Part shown: piece after piece, positions 17,283-26,316 of the stretch
How positions within the stretch are numbered: position 1 is the first letter of the stretch
Layout of the letters: every line of letters starts with the position of its first letter
NCBI RefSeq assembly: GCF_020881035.1
Contig: NZ_JAJITC010000012.1
Span: 124,001-188,000, forward strand
Reading direction: 5' to 3'
Length of the DNA stretch: 64,000 nt
Source: Paraburkholderia translucens
Lineage (GTDB): Bacteria; Pseudomonadota; Gammaproteobacteria; Burkholderiales; Burkholderiaceae
Notes under the pieces: generated by a model
The model's database searches: none
What the model was told of the DNA's origin: nothing
What the model saw: the letters and a program-made list of their open reading frames with translations, nothing else
Position numbers and translations under genes: made by a program

Positions 17283-18440
17283 ATGTTGCCAACCGTCGAA
17301 CGGGCTGTCGCCAGCGCAGGTCGAAGCGCGACGATCAGCGCCTGGCGATCCAGCGCGCGCCGTCCGTTGCTGTTTCTGCCACTTCTGATTGCCGGTTCTG
17401 TCGAGAACTCCCTCGCGCAACGACCGCCGCAGGATGCGCTGCATCCGGCCGGCGTGCAGGCCGCGCACATACTCCGGCTATGGCATATCTCGCTGATCGT
17501 GTGTGGCGCGGTGTTCGCCGCAGTGCTGTTCGCGACGCTGGTCGCGCTGCTGCGCCGGACCGACCGGAGCCCGCAAGCCGATCCGTCCTCCACGCAGCCA
17601 CTGGTCCCGGCGCCCGAACGCGGGCCGCAGCGTGCGGTAGCGATCGCGAGCATCGTGTCCGTCGCGTTGCTGCTCGGGCTGATCGTCGCGGACGTGGTCA
17701 CCGATCGCGCGTTGTCACGCATGCCGGTCGAAGATGCGCTGCATCTTCAGGTAACCGGTGAGCAGTGGTGGTGGAAGGTCGACTATCCGGCGGACGGACA
17801 GCAGCCGGGTTTTTCGACTGCGAACGAATTCCACGTGCCGGTTGGGCGGCCGGTGATTATCGAGCTCAAGGCGGGCGACGTGATCCATAGCTTCTGGATG
17901 CCGAACCTGCATGGCAAGAAGGACATGCTGCCAGGCCTCGATTCGACGATCGAATTTCGTGCCGACAAGCCGGGCCTATATCGCGGTCAGTGCGCCGAGT
18001 ATTGCGGCGCCGAACATGCATGGATGGCGATGTTCGTGACCGCCGACCCGCCCGAGCGTTACGCGCAGTGGCGCGCGCAGCAAGCGGCGCTGGCCGTGTC
18101 GAGTGCCATGGGCGCCGCGCCCGCTGCATCCGCCGGTGCCGGGCCTGCTGCCCGAATCGATACGCTCGCGCAGCGCGGCCTGCAGATCTTCGAGCAGTCG
18201 AGCTGCGCGAGTTGTCATACGGTGCGCGGCACTTCCGCGCAGGGCACGCTCGGTCCCGACCTTACGCATCTGATGAGCCGGCACACGATCGGCGCGGGCG
18301 TGCTGCCGAACACGCAACAGAACCTCACGGCCTGGATCCGCGATCCTGAGGCGGCCAAGCCCGGCACGACGATGCCGAAAGTGCCGCTAACCGCCTCCGA
18401 CCGGCAAGCGCTGGTCGCCTGGCTGGGGACCCTGCGATGA
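17283..18440 (+). CDS. coxB: Cytochrome c oxidase subunit II with C-terminal cytochrome c domain
   Basis: A 385-residue protein. A signal-like segment is followed by two membrane helices (about residues 60-85 and 115-140) and then the CuA cupredoxin domain. CuA ligands are Cys237, Cys241, His245 and Met248 in CAEYCGAEHAWM, with EQWWWKVDYP before them. A cytochrome c domain with CASCH (308-312) and a TTMPKVPLT Met-ligand loop ends the protein. This is the caa3 arrangement, in which electrons from a reduced cytochrome enter through the attached haem. It overlaps the next gene by four bases (ATGA). Confidence 0.93.
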   Translation: MLPTVERAVASAGRSATISAWRSSARRPLLFLPLLIAGSVENSLAQRPPQDALHPAGVQAAHILRLWHISLIVCGAVFAAVLFATLVALLRRTDRSPQADPSSTQPLVPAPERGPQRAVAIASIVSVALLLGLIVADVVTDRALSRMPVEDALHLQVTGEQWWWKVDYPADGQQPGFSTANEFHVPVGRPVIIELKAGDVIHSFWMPNLHGKKDMLPGLDSTIEFRADKPGLYRGQCAEYCGAEHAWMAMFVTADPPERYAQWRAQQAALAVSSAMGAAPAASAGAGPAARIDTLAQRGLQIFEQSSCASCHTVRGTSAQGTLGPDLTHLMSRHTIGAGVLPNTQQNLTAWIRDPEAAKPGTTMPKVPLTASDRQALVAWLGTLR

Positions 18441-21259
18441 GCACGCTCGAACATCCGCCATCCTTGCAGGTGGACCTCAGTATCAAGGACGGCCCCGACG
18501 CGAGCGCCGAAACGCGCTCGCTGCTCGCCGAGACGTGGAGCGATCCACCGGGCCTGATCGGCTGGTTCTCGGCGATCAACCACAAGACGATCGCGCGGCG
18601 CTTCATCGTCACGACCTTCGTGCTGTTCCTGCTTGCGGGAGTGCTCGCGCTCGCGATGCGCACCCAGCTTGCACGGCCGGATAACCGTCTGGTCGGCCCT
18701 GACGTGTACGACCAGCTGTTCACGATGCACGGCACGACGATGATGTTCCTGTTCGCCGTGCCGGTGATGCAGGCCGTCGCGGGCTATCTGATTCCGCTCA
18801 TGATCGGCGCGCGCAGCGTCGCGTTTCCGCGCATGAACGCGTACGCATACTGGATGTTCCTGTTCGGCGGTCTGACGCTCTACATCGCGTTCGCGCTGGG
18901 CGCCGGGCCGCGTTCCGGCTGGTTCAGCTACGTACCGCTCGCCGGTCCCGACTATGCGACGGGCAAGGGTTCGGATATCTGGGCGCAGATGATCACATTC
19001 ACCGAGCTGTCCGCGCTGCTCGAAGCAATCGTGCTGATAGCGACGATCCTGAAGATGCGCGCGCCGGGCATGTCGCTGAACCGGCTGCCGCTGTTCGCAT
19101 GGGCGACGCTCGTCACGCAATTCATGGTCCTGTTCGCCATGCCGGCAATCATGCTGGCGAGCACCGCGCTGATTCTCGACCGGCTGGTCGGCACGCAGTT
19201 TTACAACCCGTCGCTCGGCGGCGACGTGCTGTTGTGGCAACACCTGTTCTGGTTCTTCGGGCACCCGGAGGTATACCTGATCTTCATTCCGGCGCTCGGC
19301 TTCATGTCGTCGATCATCGAGGCTTTCGCGCGCCGTCCGGTGGTGGGGTATCCGGCGATGGTGCTCGCGCTGATCGCGACCGCGTTTCTTGCGTTCGGGC
19401 TGTGGGTGCATCACATGTTCGCGACCACCGTACCGGAGCTTGGAAAAAGTTTCTTCACCGCGGCGAGCGTGCTGATCGCGGTGCCGTCGGGCCTCCAGAT
19501 TTTCTGCTGGCTTGCGACGTTGCTGACCGGAAGGCTGAAGCTGCGTGTGCCGCTGCTGTTCGTGCTCGCGTTCTTTTTCATCCTCGTGCTCGGTGGCATG
19601 ACCGGCATCATGCTCGGCTCGGTGTCACTCGATCTGCAGGTTCACGACACTTACTTCGTGGTCGCACATCTGCACTACGTGCTGATCGGCGGTGCGGTGT
19701 TTCCGTTGTTCGGCGCGTTCTACTACTGGTTTCCGAAAGTGACCGGTCGCCTCCTCGGCGAACGGCTCGGGCGCTGGCAGTTCTGGCTGTTTTTTATCGG
19801 CTTCAACGTGACGTTTTTTCCGATGCATTGGCTAGGCCTGCACGGAATGACGCGGCGCATCTGGACCTATCCGGAAGAATCCGGCTGGGGACCGCTGAAC
19901 CTGACCGCGACGCTCGGCGCGTATCTGATGGCGGTGAGCGTACTGCTGTTCGTGCTCAACGTGGCGCGCAGCCGCCGGCACGGAGCACTCGCATCCCCCG
20001 ACCCGTGGGGCGCCGGCACGCTCGAATGGAGCGTGCCGAGTCCGCCGCCGCCGCACAACTTCGATGCGTTGCCGATTGTGCACGGCCGGCATCCGCTGTG
20101 GGAGCCGCGGCAACAGCCGGCCTCGGTGTCGGGCTTATCGGCCGGCGCGCGGGAAGTCCTGACGACGAGCGCGCTCGACGCAATCGCCGAAACGCGGCCA
20201 CTGTTTCCGCAGCCGTCGATCTGGCCATTTCTGAGCGCGATTGCGACGACGGTCTTTTTTATCGGCTCGATCTATACGCCTACCGCGGTGTGGTGGGGCA
20301 CCGTGCCAGCGGCGGCGGCGATGATCGCGTGGTTCTGGCCGACGCGTGCGAGCAATGCCGTGGCGCGGGCGCTGGAGCAGTGGCCGTCGGCGCGGCCGCG
20401 CGGACGCGCAGAGCGCAATGCGAGCGCGCAAGCAGTTCGCCGGGCTGCTTACGAGTCGGCAGACGAAGCGACGAGCAACGCAACGCGCAAGGCGGGCATG
20501 GAAGCGGCGGGCGATCCGCCAGTCGAGGCGCCAAACAGGACATCGCGCGAAGCAGCAGGCAGATCCGCTAGCCCCGCAGCGCGCGCCACTGCGCCAGCTC
20601 CTGCCGACGTGCCGCACACCAGTACCGGGACGCCGCAACAGTCGGACAGCCCCGACGGCGGCGCTTCGACGCTCGACGTGCGGGCACTGCCGAGCTTCGA
20701 CTTCAGCCATCGCAGCCTGATGTGGTGGGCGACGGCCGGGCTCATGGCGATCGAAGGCACGGTGTTCGCTATCGCGGTCGCGATGTACTTCTATCTGCGC
20801 GGCGTCAACGCGGCGTGGCCGATGCAGGCGCCACCGCCGCCACTGCTGTGGGGCACGCTGAACACGGGGATTCTGCTGTTGAGCCTGTGGCCGAACCAGC
20901 TCGCGAAGCGCGCGGCCGAGCGCGGCGAGCGCGGCGGCGCGTGTTTGTGGCTAGCCGTCTGTCTGGCGTTTGCGTTCGCCTTCCTGGTGGTGCGCGGCTT
21001 CGAGTTCTCAGCGCTCAACGTGATGTGGTACGCGAACGCGTACGGCTCGATCGTCTGGCTGCTGCTGGGCCTTCACACCACCCACCTCGTGACGGATACC
21101 GTCGACACGGCGGTGCTCGCACTGCTGCTCAAGACCGGTCCATATGAAGGCAAGCGGCTGCTGGATACCAGCGAGAACGCAATTTACTGGTACTTCGTCG
21201 TATTGAGCTGGCTGCCGATCTATGCGGTGCTGTATTTCGCACCGCGCATGCAACTGTGA
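18437..21259 (+). CDS. Fused cytochrome c oxidase subunit I-III
   Basis: A 940-residue fusion. Residues 1 to about 540 are haem-copper oxidase subunit I. His98 is the low-spin haem ligand, His276 and Tyr280 lie in HPEVY, His325-His326 are CuB ligands, and His403, His411 and His413 are in the HDTYFVVAHLHYV haem a3/a segment. A polar, Arg/Ala/Pro-rich linker (about 650-745) leads to a subunit III-like domain with five or six membrane helices. It reduces oxygen to water and pumps protons. Similar I-III fusions occur in caa3 and other A-type oxidases. Confidence 0.93.
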   Translation: MSTLEHPPSLQVDLSIKDGPDASAETRSLLAETWSDPPGLIGWFSAINHKTIARRFIVTTFVLFLLAGVLALAMRTQLARPDNRLVGPDVYDQLFTMHGTTMMFLFAVPVMQAVAGYLIPLMIGARSVAFPRMNAYAYWMFLFGGLTLYIAFALGAGPRSGWFSYVPLAGPDYATGKGSDIWAQMITFTELSALLEAIVLIATILKMRAPGMSLNRLPLFAWATLVTQFMVLFAMPAIMLASTALILDRLVGTQFYNPSLGGDVLLWQHLFWFFGHPEVYLIFIPALGFMSSIIEAFARRPVVGYPAMVLALIATAFLAFGLWVHHMFATTVPELGKSFFTAASVLIAVPSGLQIFCWLATLLTGRLKLRVPLLFVLAFFFILVLGGMTGIMLGSVSLDLQVHDTYFVVAHLHYVLIGGAVFPLFGAFYYWFPKVTGRLLGERLGRWQFWLFFIGFNVTFFPMHWLGLHGMTRRIWTYPEESGWGPLNLTATLGAYLMAVSVLLFVLNVARSRRHGALASPDPWGAGTLEWSVPSPPPPHNFDALPIVHGRHPLWEPRQQPASVSGLSAGAREVLTTSALDAIAETRPLFPQPSIWPFLSAIATTVFFIGSIYTPTAVWWGTVPAAAAMIAWFWPTRASNAVARALEQWPSARPRGRAERNASAQAVRRAAYESADEATSNATRKAGMEAAGDPPVEAPNRTSREAAGRSASPAARATAPAPADVPHTSTGTPQQSDSPDGGASTLDVRALPSFDFSHRSLMWWATAGLMAIEGTVFAIAVAMYFYLRGVNAAWPMQAPPPPLLWGTLNTGILLLSLWPNQLAKRAAERGERGGACLWLAVCLAFAFAFLVVRGFEFSALNVMWYANAYGSIVWLLLGLHTTHLVTDTVDTAVLALLLKTGPYEGKRLLDTSENAIYWYFVVLSWLPIYAVLYFAPRMQL

Positions 21260-21275
21260 TTCGTGAAGGGCGCCA

Positions 21276-21605
21276 ATGGATATCTGGTTAGGTTTGCTCG
21301 CGGCACCGGCAGCGGTGCTTGCCACCCAGAGCATCGACTATGCGCTGATCCGGCTCGCCTGTGCGAGCGGCGCCGAGTGGCCGATGCACGCGGTCAGCGC
21401 CGCGGCCTTCCTGTTCTGCGCGTTCGCTGCGTGGCTAGCGTATGGGCGCTGGCGCGCCGAATGTTCGATCGGCGCGCCGGCCTACACGCGGCGTATCGCA
21501 CGTACCGGTTTTTTCGCCCTGATGGCGATGATCGTCGGCGCGCTGTCGGCGCTGATTCAACTGGCGATGTGGTTTCCGCAATGGCTGCTGCCCGCGTGCC
21601 GCTGA
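21276..21605 (+). CDS. Small membrane protein of the oxidase operon
   Basis: A 109-residue protein with three predicted membrane segments (about residues 2-22, 38-58 and 77-100). It starts 16 bases after the subunit I-III gene and overlaps the next gene by 25 bases, so it belongs to the oxidase operon. It has no recognisable family motif. Its place suggests an accessory subunit, in the position of a subunit IV, or an assembly protein. The function is unproven. Confidence 0.75.
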   Translation: MDIWLGLLAAPAAVLATQSIDYALIRLACASGAEWPMHAVSAAAFLFCAFAAWLAYGRWRAECSIGAPAYTRRIARTGFFALMAMIVGALSALIQLAMWFPQWLLPACR

Positions 21606-22576
21606 TCCGGCGCCTCCGTCCGGCCGCGCGCTGCGTGGCCTTCGCCAGCGCACTGCTCGGCTCGCTTGCTAGCCCGCTGGCCGGCGCCCATGTGCTGTCC
21701 GATGCCGATCGCTCGGCGCCGTCGCTCGGCTGGAGCTTCGAGCCTTGGGTGGTCGCGTTGCTTGCGATCAGCATCGGCGCGTATCTGACCGGCTATCTGC
21801 GCCTGCGCCGCCGCGCCCGCTCGCGCGCACGCGCGGGCAGCGCGCGTCGCCTGCAACTGCTCGCCTTCATGTCGGGCAGCGGCACGCTCGTGATCGCGTT
21901 GCTGTCGCCGCTCGATACGTTGTCGGGCGCGCTGTTTTCCGCGCATATGGTGCAGCACGAATCGATGATGTTGATCGCCGCGCCGCTGTGTGTGGCCGGG
22001 CGGCCGCTGGCCATATGGATCTGGGCGCTGCCGCGGCGGGCGCGGCGGTGGGTCGGCAGGGTAGTGCGGGCGCGCGCTTTCTCGCGTGCGTGGCGCTGGC
22101 TGACCGCGCCGCTCGTCGCATGGTTGCTGCACGCGGCCGCATTGTGGGCATGGCATGCGCCGCCGCTATTCGAGGCCGCGCTCGCTCATCCGGGCCTGCA
22201 TACTCTGCAGCACGCGAGTTTCCTGCTGAGCGCGCTGATCTTCTGGTGGACCGTGACGGGCGACGGCGCCCGCCGTGGCAACGGCGGTCACGCGATGCTG
22301 TCGCTATTCACGACGATGATCCATACCAGCGCGCTCGGTGCGCTCATCACGCTGGCACCGGGGCTCTGGTATCCGTCGTATATGGAACCGGGCAGCGTGT
22401 TGGGCATCGATCCGCTGCGGGATCAGCAACTCGGCGGCCTGATCATGTGGGTGCCGGGCGCGCTCGCGTATCTGGCCGGCGGGCTGCTGGTCGCGGCACG
22501 CTGGTTGAGCCGCGCGGACCGTCAGCCGCCGCTCACGCACGACGCGGCACGGTTACAGCAGGAGGGCGCGCGATGA
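21581..22576 (+). CDS. Caa3-type cytochrome c oxidase assembly factor (CtaG-like membrane protein)
   Basis: A 331-residue protein with a cleavable N-terminal segment (ending LAGAHVL) and about seven membrane helices. Motifs typical of the Caa3-CtaG family are SAHMVQHESMMLIAAPL, the HAAALWAWHAPPLFEAAL block and LHTLQHASFLLSALIFWW, whose histidines may bind copper. Members help assemble the CuA/CuB centres of caa3 oxidases; this is not the Cox11 type of CtaG. The start at 21581 lies inside the preceding gene, and its stop overlaps the cytochrome gene by four bases (ATGA). Confidence 0.88.
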   Translation: MAAARVPLIRRLRPAARCVAFASALLGSLASPLAGAHVLSDADRSAPSLGWSFEPWVVALLAISIGAYLTGYLRLRRRARSRARAGSARRLQLLAFMSGSGTLVIALLSPLDTLSGALFSAHMVQHESMMLIAAPLCVAGRPLAIWIWALPRRARRWVGRVVRARAFSRAWRWLTAPLVAWLLHAAALWAWHAPPLFEAALAHPGLHTLQHASFLLSALIFWWTVTGDGARRGNGGHAMLSLFTTMIHTSALGALITLAPGLWYPSYMEPGSVLGIDPLRDQQLGGLIMWVPGALAYLAGGLLVAARWLSRADRQPPLTHDAARLQQEGAR

Positions 22577-23934
22577 GGCGAACCCGCTCCGGCACGCGAG
22601 GCGCGGCACGCTGCGCGGTGTTGGTGACGTGCGCCGCGATGATCGTCGGCGGACCGATGCGCGGACCGGCCGCGGCCGCAACGCCCGGCCAGCCCGCGCA
22701 GGGCCAGCAGTCACTGTCACTGGGCGCCGTCGAGCGGACCGAATTCGCGCGCGGCGCCTACCTCGCCAAAGCGGCCGACTGCGCCGGCTGCCACACCGCA
22801 CCGCAGGGCGGCGCGCCGTATGCAGGCGGCCTCGGAATGGCCTCGCCGTTCGGCACGATCGTCTCGAGCAACATTACGCCGGACCCGCAGTACGGCATCG
22901 GACGGTACACGTATGGCGACTTCGAGCGCGCGCTGCGCGAGGGGGTGGCGCGCGGTGGCAAGCGGCTCTATCCCGCGATGCCGTACGTGTCGTTTTCGAA
23001 GCTCAGCGAATCGGACCTGCATGCGCTTTACGTCTTCATGCTGAACGGCGTCGCTCCGGTCGCCAAACCGACCGCGGCCGCCGACGTCGCTTTTCCGTTC
23101 AACCAGCGCTGGGCGCTTCGCTTCTGGCAGATGGCGTTCGTGCCGTCGCAACCGTTCGTGCCCGATCCGCGGCGCGACCCAAACTGGAATCGGGGCGCCT
23201 ATCTGGTGCAGGGCCCCGGACACTGCGGCGCCTGCCATACGCCACGCGGGATGTTCTATCAGGAAAGTGGCACCGACGAGTCGTCGAGCAAGTATCTGGT
23301 CGGCGGCGTCAACGACCACTGGTTCGCGCCGAACCTCACCGGCGACCGCGGCTCCGGGCTTGGCCGGCTGACCGCTGCGGACCTCGCCGCATTTCTTGAG
23401 ACCGGGCACGGCGGGGGCGTGATCGCCTACGGCAGCATGGTCGAACAGGTCGAGGACAGCTCGCAGTATCTGACCCAACAGGACGCCGATGCCATCGCGC
23501 ACTACCTGAAGTCGCTGCCTGCGCAGCAGCCGTCAGGCACCTACACGCCCGGCAGCGACCCCGCGCGCTCGCGCGCCAATGGCAGCCGTGTGCCGGATTC
23601 GCTGAACCTGGGCTTCAACGTATATCGGTCGTTCTGCACGCGTTGTCACCGCGACGATGGACGGGGCGTGCCGAATGTGTTTCCGGCGCTGGCGGCGAAT
23701 CCTTCGGTGATCGCGGAGGACACGACGTCGCTGATTCGTCTGCTGGTGGAAGGCGGAAATAGTCCATCGACGCTCGCGCAGCCGCAGCGTCAGCAGATGC
23801 CCGGATTCGCGGCGACGTTGGCCGACGTCGAGATAGCGCAGGTGCTGACCTATATTCGCAGCGCCTGGGGCAACAACGCGCAGCCCGTCACGGCCAACGA
23901 CGTTGCGACGCTGCGCAAGGAACTGCACAAGTAA
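22573..23934 (+). CDS. Triheme cytochrome c, last gene of the oxidase operon
   Basis: A 453-residue exported protein with a long N-terminal signal region and three haem sites: CAGCH (from residue 70), CGACH and CTRCH. It has the same layout as the dehydrogenase cytochrome at 519-1823, sharing SNITPD, YPAMPY and NRGAYLVQG blocks, so the two are paralogues. GGAGGG lies 8 bases upstream of the ATG. Its place at the end of the operon suggests it feeds electrons from periplasmic dehydrogenases directly to the caa3-like oxidase. No dehydrogenase subunit is encoded beside it. Confidence 0.92.
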   Translation: MRRTRSGTRGAARCAVLVTCAAMIVGGPMRGPAAAATPGQPAQGQQSLSLGAVERTEFARGAYLAKAADCAGCHTAPQGGAPYAGGLGMASPFGTIVSSNITPDPQYGIGRYTYGDFERALREGVARGGKRLYPAMPYVSFSKLSESDLHALYVFMLNGVAPVAKPTAAADVAFPFNQRWALRFWQMAFVPSQPFVPDPRRDPNWNRGAYLVQGPGHCGACHTPRGMFYQESGTDESSSKYLVGGVNDHWFAPNLTGDRGSGLGRLTAADLAAFLETGHGGGVIAYGSMVEQVEDSSQYLTQQDADAIAHYLKSLPAQQPSGTYTPGSDPARSRANGSRVPDSLNLGFNVYRSFCTRCHRDDGRGVPNVFPALAANPSVIAEDTTSLIRLLVEGGNSPSTLAQPQRQQMPGFAATLADVEIAQVLTYIRSAWGNNAQPVTANDVATLRKELHK

Positions 23935-24127
23935 GCCTTCACGAGGTCAAACGGCGTTTCAGTCACCCGGTCATGGATCAGCGACGGCGGCGCCCACCAG
24001 TTGTTTCTCGCGTCGTACACGAACCGGCTGGGCACGCCTCGGCGCTCACTGCCCCGGATTGGGAATATGCCTTGCTGAGCATGCTTCGCAGGCACTCTGA
24101 CGCGCCTTGTCATGCGGGAGGAAGATC

Positions 24128-24439
24128 ATGTCGATCCGATGTTATGCGCCTTATCGCGGCTGTGATATCGAAGTGCACGTCTCGATGTCCCGGTCGCACT
24201 GGCTGGGCGGGAAATATCGTCGTTACCGGGTGTCGTGGACAGTGACGATGCCCGCCAAACCGGCTCGCCAACTTGTCAGCTTTCCGGAACAGTTCGATTT
24301 TCTCACCGAGGACGCCGCGTTCAAGTATGGCGAAAACCGGGCGCACACGTACGTCGATTCGGTACTGTCGACGCCGTCGAAGAGACAGCGGATCGGCAAC
24401 GGCCGCTCAGAAAGGGAGGGCGTATGGAGAGGGAACTGA
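24128..24439 (+). CDS. Small conserved-looking hypothetical protein upstream of CYTH-CHAD gene
   Basis: A 103-residue protein (start MSIRCYAPYRGCDIEVHVS) with a good ribosome site (GGGAGGAAG, about 10 bases upstream). It is basic, has no signal or membrane segment and no recognised domain. It ends 16 bases inside the CYTH-CHAD gene in another frame, which suggests translational coupling. The function is unknown. Confidence 0.6.
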   Translation: MSIRCYAPYRGCDIEVHVSMSRSHWLGGKYRRYRVSWTVTMPAKPARQLVSFPEQFDFLTEDAAFKYGENRAHTYVDSVLSTPSKRQRIGNGRSEREGVWRGN

Positions 24440-25956
24440 AACTGCAGGTCGGCCTTGAGCACGTCGGCAGAATCCTCGAGGCACAGGTGCTGGCGGATTG
24501 CAAGGACGACGACTTGCCGGAAACATTGCTGACCAGCACCTACTACGACACGCCTGACCTGTCGTTTCGCCAATGCGGCGCGTCGCTTCGCGTGCGCAGT
24601 CAAGGGGACAGGACGGTCCAGACCATCAAGCTCGATGGATCGGCGAAAGCGGGCCTCTTCGAGCGCGACGAACTGGAAACCACCGTCGAACGCGATGCGC
24701 CGGATCTGACGCTGTTCTATGACGCGATACCGTCCAACAGCGATCTGGGAAAGCTGATTCGAGACGAGGCCAATGTCACCCACCTCGGAGCCATCTTCGT
24801 CACCCGGATTCGCCGCACCATTGTGCCGTTGAACTTGCAATCCGGAGAAGAAATCGAGTTTGCAATCGACGAAGGCGACATCGAAGCCGAAACGGGCTCA
24901 ACGTCCATCGCTGGCGTTGAAATCGAGTTGAAGCAGGGCAAGCCCGGACGTCTCCATGAAATCGCTTTGAACTTGTTGGACACAGTGCCGCTTCGTTTCG
25001 ACTACATGAGCAAGGCCGATCGCGGCTACGAATTGCTCGTGCAAAAGCACGAGACGGCCGTCAAGGCACGGCCTGTCGCGCTTCGAAAACGCGATAGCGT
25101 CGAAGATGCGTTCTGCCAGATTGCGCGCAATTGTCTCGATCAGGTTCACGCGAACGAACGCGGCGTGGTGTCCGGACACGATCCATCGAGCGTGCATCAG
25201 ATGCGTGTGGGACTCAGGCGCCTGCGTTCAGCGCTCGACCTGTTCGAGAAGGTCATTCCCGCCTATCCGGGGCTTCAGGACGAATTGCGCTGGATCGCAT
25301 CCGAACTCGGAGATTCGCGAGACTGGGAAGTGCTGACCAGATTGACTCTCGAGCCGGCATTCGCTGAAACGGACCACGAGGAAGAACGAGGCACTGTGGA
25401 AGGCGCGTGCGCTCGGATCACCACGGAAAAGCGTTCGCAAGCCGCCGCCGCCGTCGATTCCGTTCGCTATACGCGCCTCATGCTTCAGCTAACGGAATGG
25501 CTCGACGGCAAGGGCTGGCGCGACGGCTTGTCCTCGAAGGAGCGCGAGACCGTGCAAAAGCGGATGAAGCCGTTCGCCTCCGAGATCGAGCGCCGCAGGC
25601 ACAGCAAGTTGCTCAAACGCGGTAAACGCCTGGCTGATCTCGATGATCGCCGTCGCCATCGCGCGCGCATTGCTGCCAAGAAGCTGCGCTACGCATCGGA
25701 GTTTTTCGCCTCGCTGTTCCCAAACTCCGCGGTCAGGCATTACGTGCAAGCACTCAGCGAGCTTCAGGACGATCTCGGCTGGCGTAACGATGTCGTGGTC
25801 GCCGACCGGCTGTTAGGTTCGCTGCCACGCACGCATCCCGATACCGCGGCGGGTGCCGCTTTCGCGCGGGGGTACTGGGCGTCGCGCGTCGCGGCCGACC
25901 ATGACGCAATGAAAAAACTCTGGAAGCGATTCAGGTCTCTTTCTCCACCGCAATAG
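24424..25956 (+). CDS. CYTH-CHAD domain protein
   Basis: A 510-residue protein starting MERELKLQV, the ExExK signature of the CYTH (triphosphate tunnel) domain (residues 1 to about 205). A CHAD domain follows (about 220-505), with conserved VHQMRVGLRRLRSALDLF and ARIAAKKLRYASEFF histidine/arginine helices. CYTH enzymes cleave triphosphates and CHAD domains bind inorganic polyphosphate, so a role in polyphosphate metabolism is likely. AAAGGGAGGG at 24411-24420 sets the start. No ppk or ppx gene is nearby. Confidence 0.92.
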   Translation: MERELKLQVGLEHVGRILEAQVLADCKDDDLPETLLTSTYYDTPDLSFRQCGASLRVRSQGDRTVQTIKLDGSAKAGLFERDELETTVERDAPDLTLFYDAIPSNSDLGKLIRDEANVTHLGAIFVTRIRRTIVPLNLQSGEEIEFAIDEGDIEAETGSTSIAGVEIELKQGKPGRLHEIALNLLDTVPLRFDYMSKADRGYELLVQKHETAVKARPVALRKRDSVEDAFCQIARNCLDQVHANERGVVSGHDPSSVHQMRVGLRRLRSALDLFEKVIPAYPGLQDELRWIASELGDSRDWEVLTRLTLEPAFAETDHEEERGTVEGACARITTEKRSQAAAAVDSVRYTRLMLQLTEWLDGKGWRDGLSSKERETVQKRMKPFASEIERRRHSKLLKRGKRLADLDDRRRHRARIAAKKLRYASEFFASLFPNSAVRHYVQALSELQDDLGWRNDVVVADRLLGSLPRTHPDTAAGAAFARGYWASRVAADHDAMKKLWKRFRSLSPPQ

Positions 25957-26016
25957 CGATTCATTCGCGGCGACGCGGGCTCGATGCCTGGCATCGCCGC
26001 GATCCTGGCCCTCCAC

Positions 26017-26178
26017 TTAGCGCCGTGCGACGCCCATGACCAGCGTTACGATAAAAATAATCAGGAAGACAAGGAAAAGGATCTTTGCGATGCTTGCCGC
26101 TCCCGCAGCGATACCACCGAATCCGAACACAGCGGCAATGATCGCGATGATAAAAAATACCAGGGCATAGTAAAGCAT
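26017..26178 (-). CDS. DUF1328/YtjA-like small membrane protein
   Basis: A 53-residue protein starting MLYYALVFFIIAIIAAVFGFGGIAAG, almost entirely two membrane helices joined by a GGIAAGAASIAK turn. The sequence matches the YtjA/DUF1328 pattern. GGAGGTCAC directly precedes the ATG. Family members are small inner-membrane proteins often expressed under stress; the function is not established. It lies 138 bases downstream of the epimerase gene on the same strand and convergent with the CYTH-CHAD gene. Confidence 0.9.
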   Translation of the reverse strand: MLYYALVFFIIAIIAAVFGFGGIAAGAASIAKILFLVFLIIFIVTLVMGVARR

Positions 26179-26316
26179 GTGACCTCCGCCTTTGAATGAT
26201 TCCGCGCCGGGCAGCGCAGATGCATTTCACTGAGCAACAGCCGGGCCCACTCGCGCGAGGCGAAGAGACACTCCTCGATCGCCGGCTCCCGATTCGACTG
26301 TTCCCGCGCTGGCGGC

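Noticed and set aside
24062..24090. GGAATAT upstream of the 103-residue gene as an ECF promoter
   Set aside because: The last base of the first box differs and the second box at 16 bases reads TTCGCA rather than GTT.
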